This document shows positions 6,140 through 6,182 of a stretch of DNA of 6,182 bases, piece by piece (position 1 is the first letter of the stretch; each line of letters opens with the position of its first letter). This DNA comes from Oscillospiraceae bacterium (lineage in GTDB: Bacteria; Bacillota; Clostridia; Oscillospirales; Oscillospiraceae): assembly GCA_016287555.1 (NCBI GenBank), contig JAEFAK010000108.1, positions 1 to 6,182 on the forward strand. The letters run 5' to 3'. Position numbers and translations under genes: made by a program. The notes beneath the pieces are model-generated. The model saw only the letters and a program-made list of their open reading frames with translations, had not been told where the DNA came from and made no database searches.

Positions 6140-6168
6140 TGGAATGTTCTCAAATAACGTGCTATAAT
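6140..6168 (+). promoter_or_regulatory. rightward promoter for a gene beyond the right edge
   Basis: Plus-strand perfect TATAAT (6163-6168) preceded by TGC, an extended -10. The -35 position at 17-nt spacing (TGGAAT, 6140-6145) matches the consensus poorly, which extended -10 promoters tolerate. A/T tracts at 6103-6134 fall about 40 to 70 bp before the expected start near 6175, where an UP element would sit. The window ends at 6182, so the gene served is unknown. It is divergent from the operon promoter. Confidence 0.6.
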
Positions 6169-6182
6169 TATATGCATTGAGT

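Overview
The window looks like chromosomal DNA from a GC-rich Clostridia-type Firmicute. I infer this because the core is the walR-walK-yycH-yycI essential two-component operon, which is typical of low-GC Gram-positive lineages, while codon third positions are strongly G/C and Shine-Dalgarno sites and sigma-A-like promoters are strong. An Oscillospirales-like gut bacterium would fit, but the species cannot be fixed from the sequence alone. All five complete genes and the one partial gene are on the minus strand, so they read from right to left.

Layout, in transcription order. At the right edge, 5987-6182 is an AT-rich intergenic region with back-to-back promoters. One drives the operon leftward. 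The other points right, out of the window, toward a gene that is not included. The operon then runs: nudF-like ADP-ribose pyrophosphatase (5444-5986), walR response regulator (4750-5439), walK sensor kinase (2955-4712, apparently starting at CTG), yycH (1717-2958, GTG start) and yycI (931-1713). Packing is tight: 4-nt gap, 37-nt gap, 4-nt GTGA overlap and 3-nt gap. A 117-bp AT-rich gap (814-930) follows, with a good promoter for murA. The first 271 codons of murA occupy 1-813, and the gene continues past the left edge.

How the genes work together. WalK is a membrane histidine kinase that phosphorylates WalR. In Firmicutes this pair controls cell-wall hydrolases and wall homeostasis. YycH and YycI are single-pass membrane proteins that modulate WalK. 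MurA makes the first committed peptidoglycan precursor, so its position next to the operon keeps the cell-wall theme. The Nudix enzyme probably cleaves ADP-ribose; its functional link to the operon is unclear.

I see no mobile element, CRISPR array, tRNA or rRNA, and no convincing intrinsic terminator. This is a conserved housekeeping locus rather than a new system. The points worth checking are the CTG start of walK, the C-terminally short YycH, operator-like palindromes over the nudF promoter, the A-tract-rich divergent promoter, and the replacement of the usual downstream walJ/htrA position by murA.
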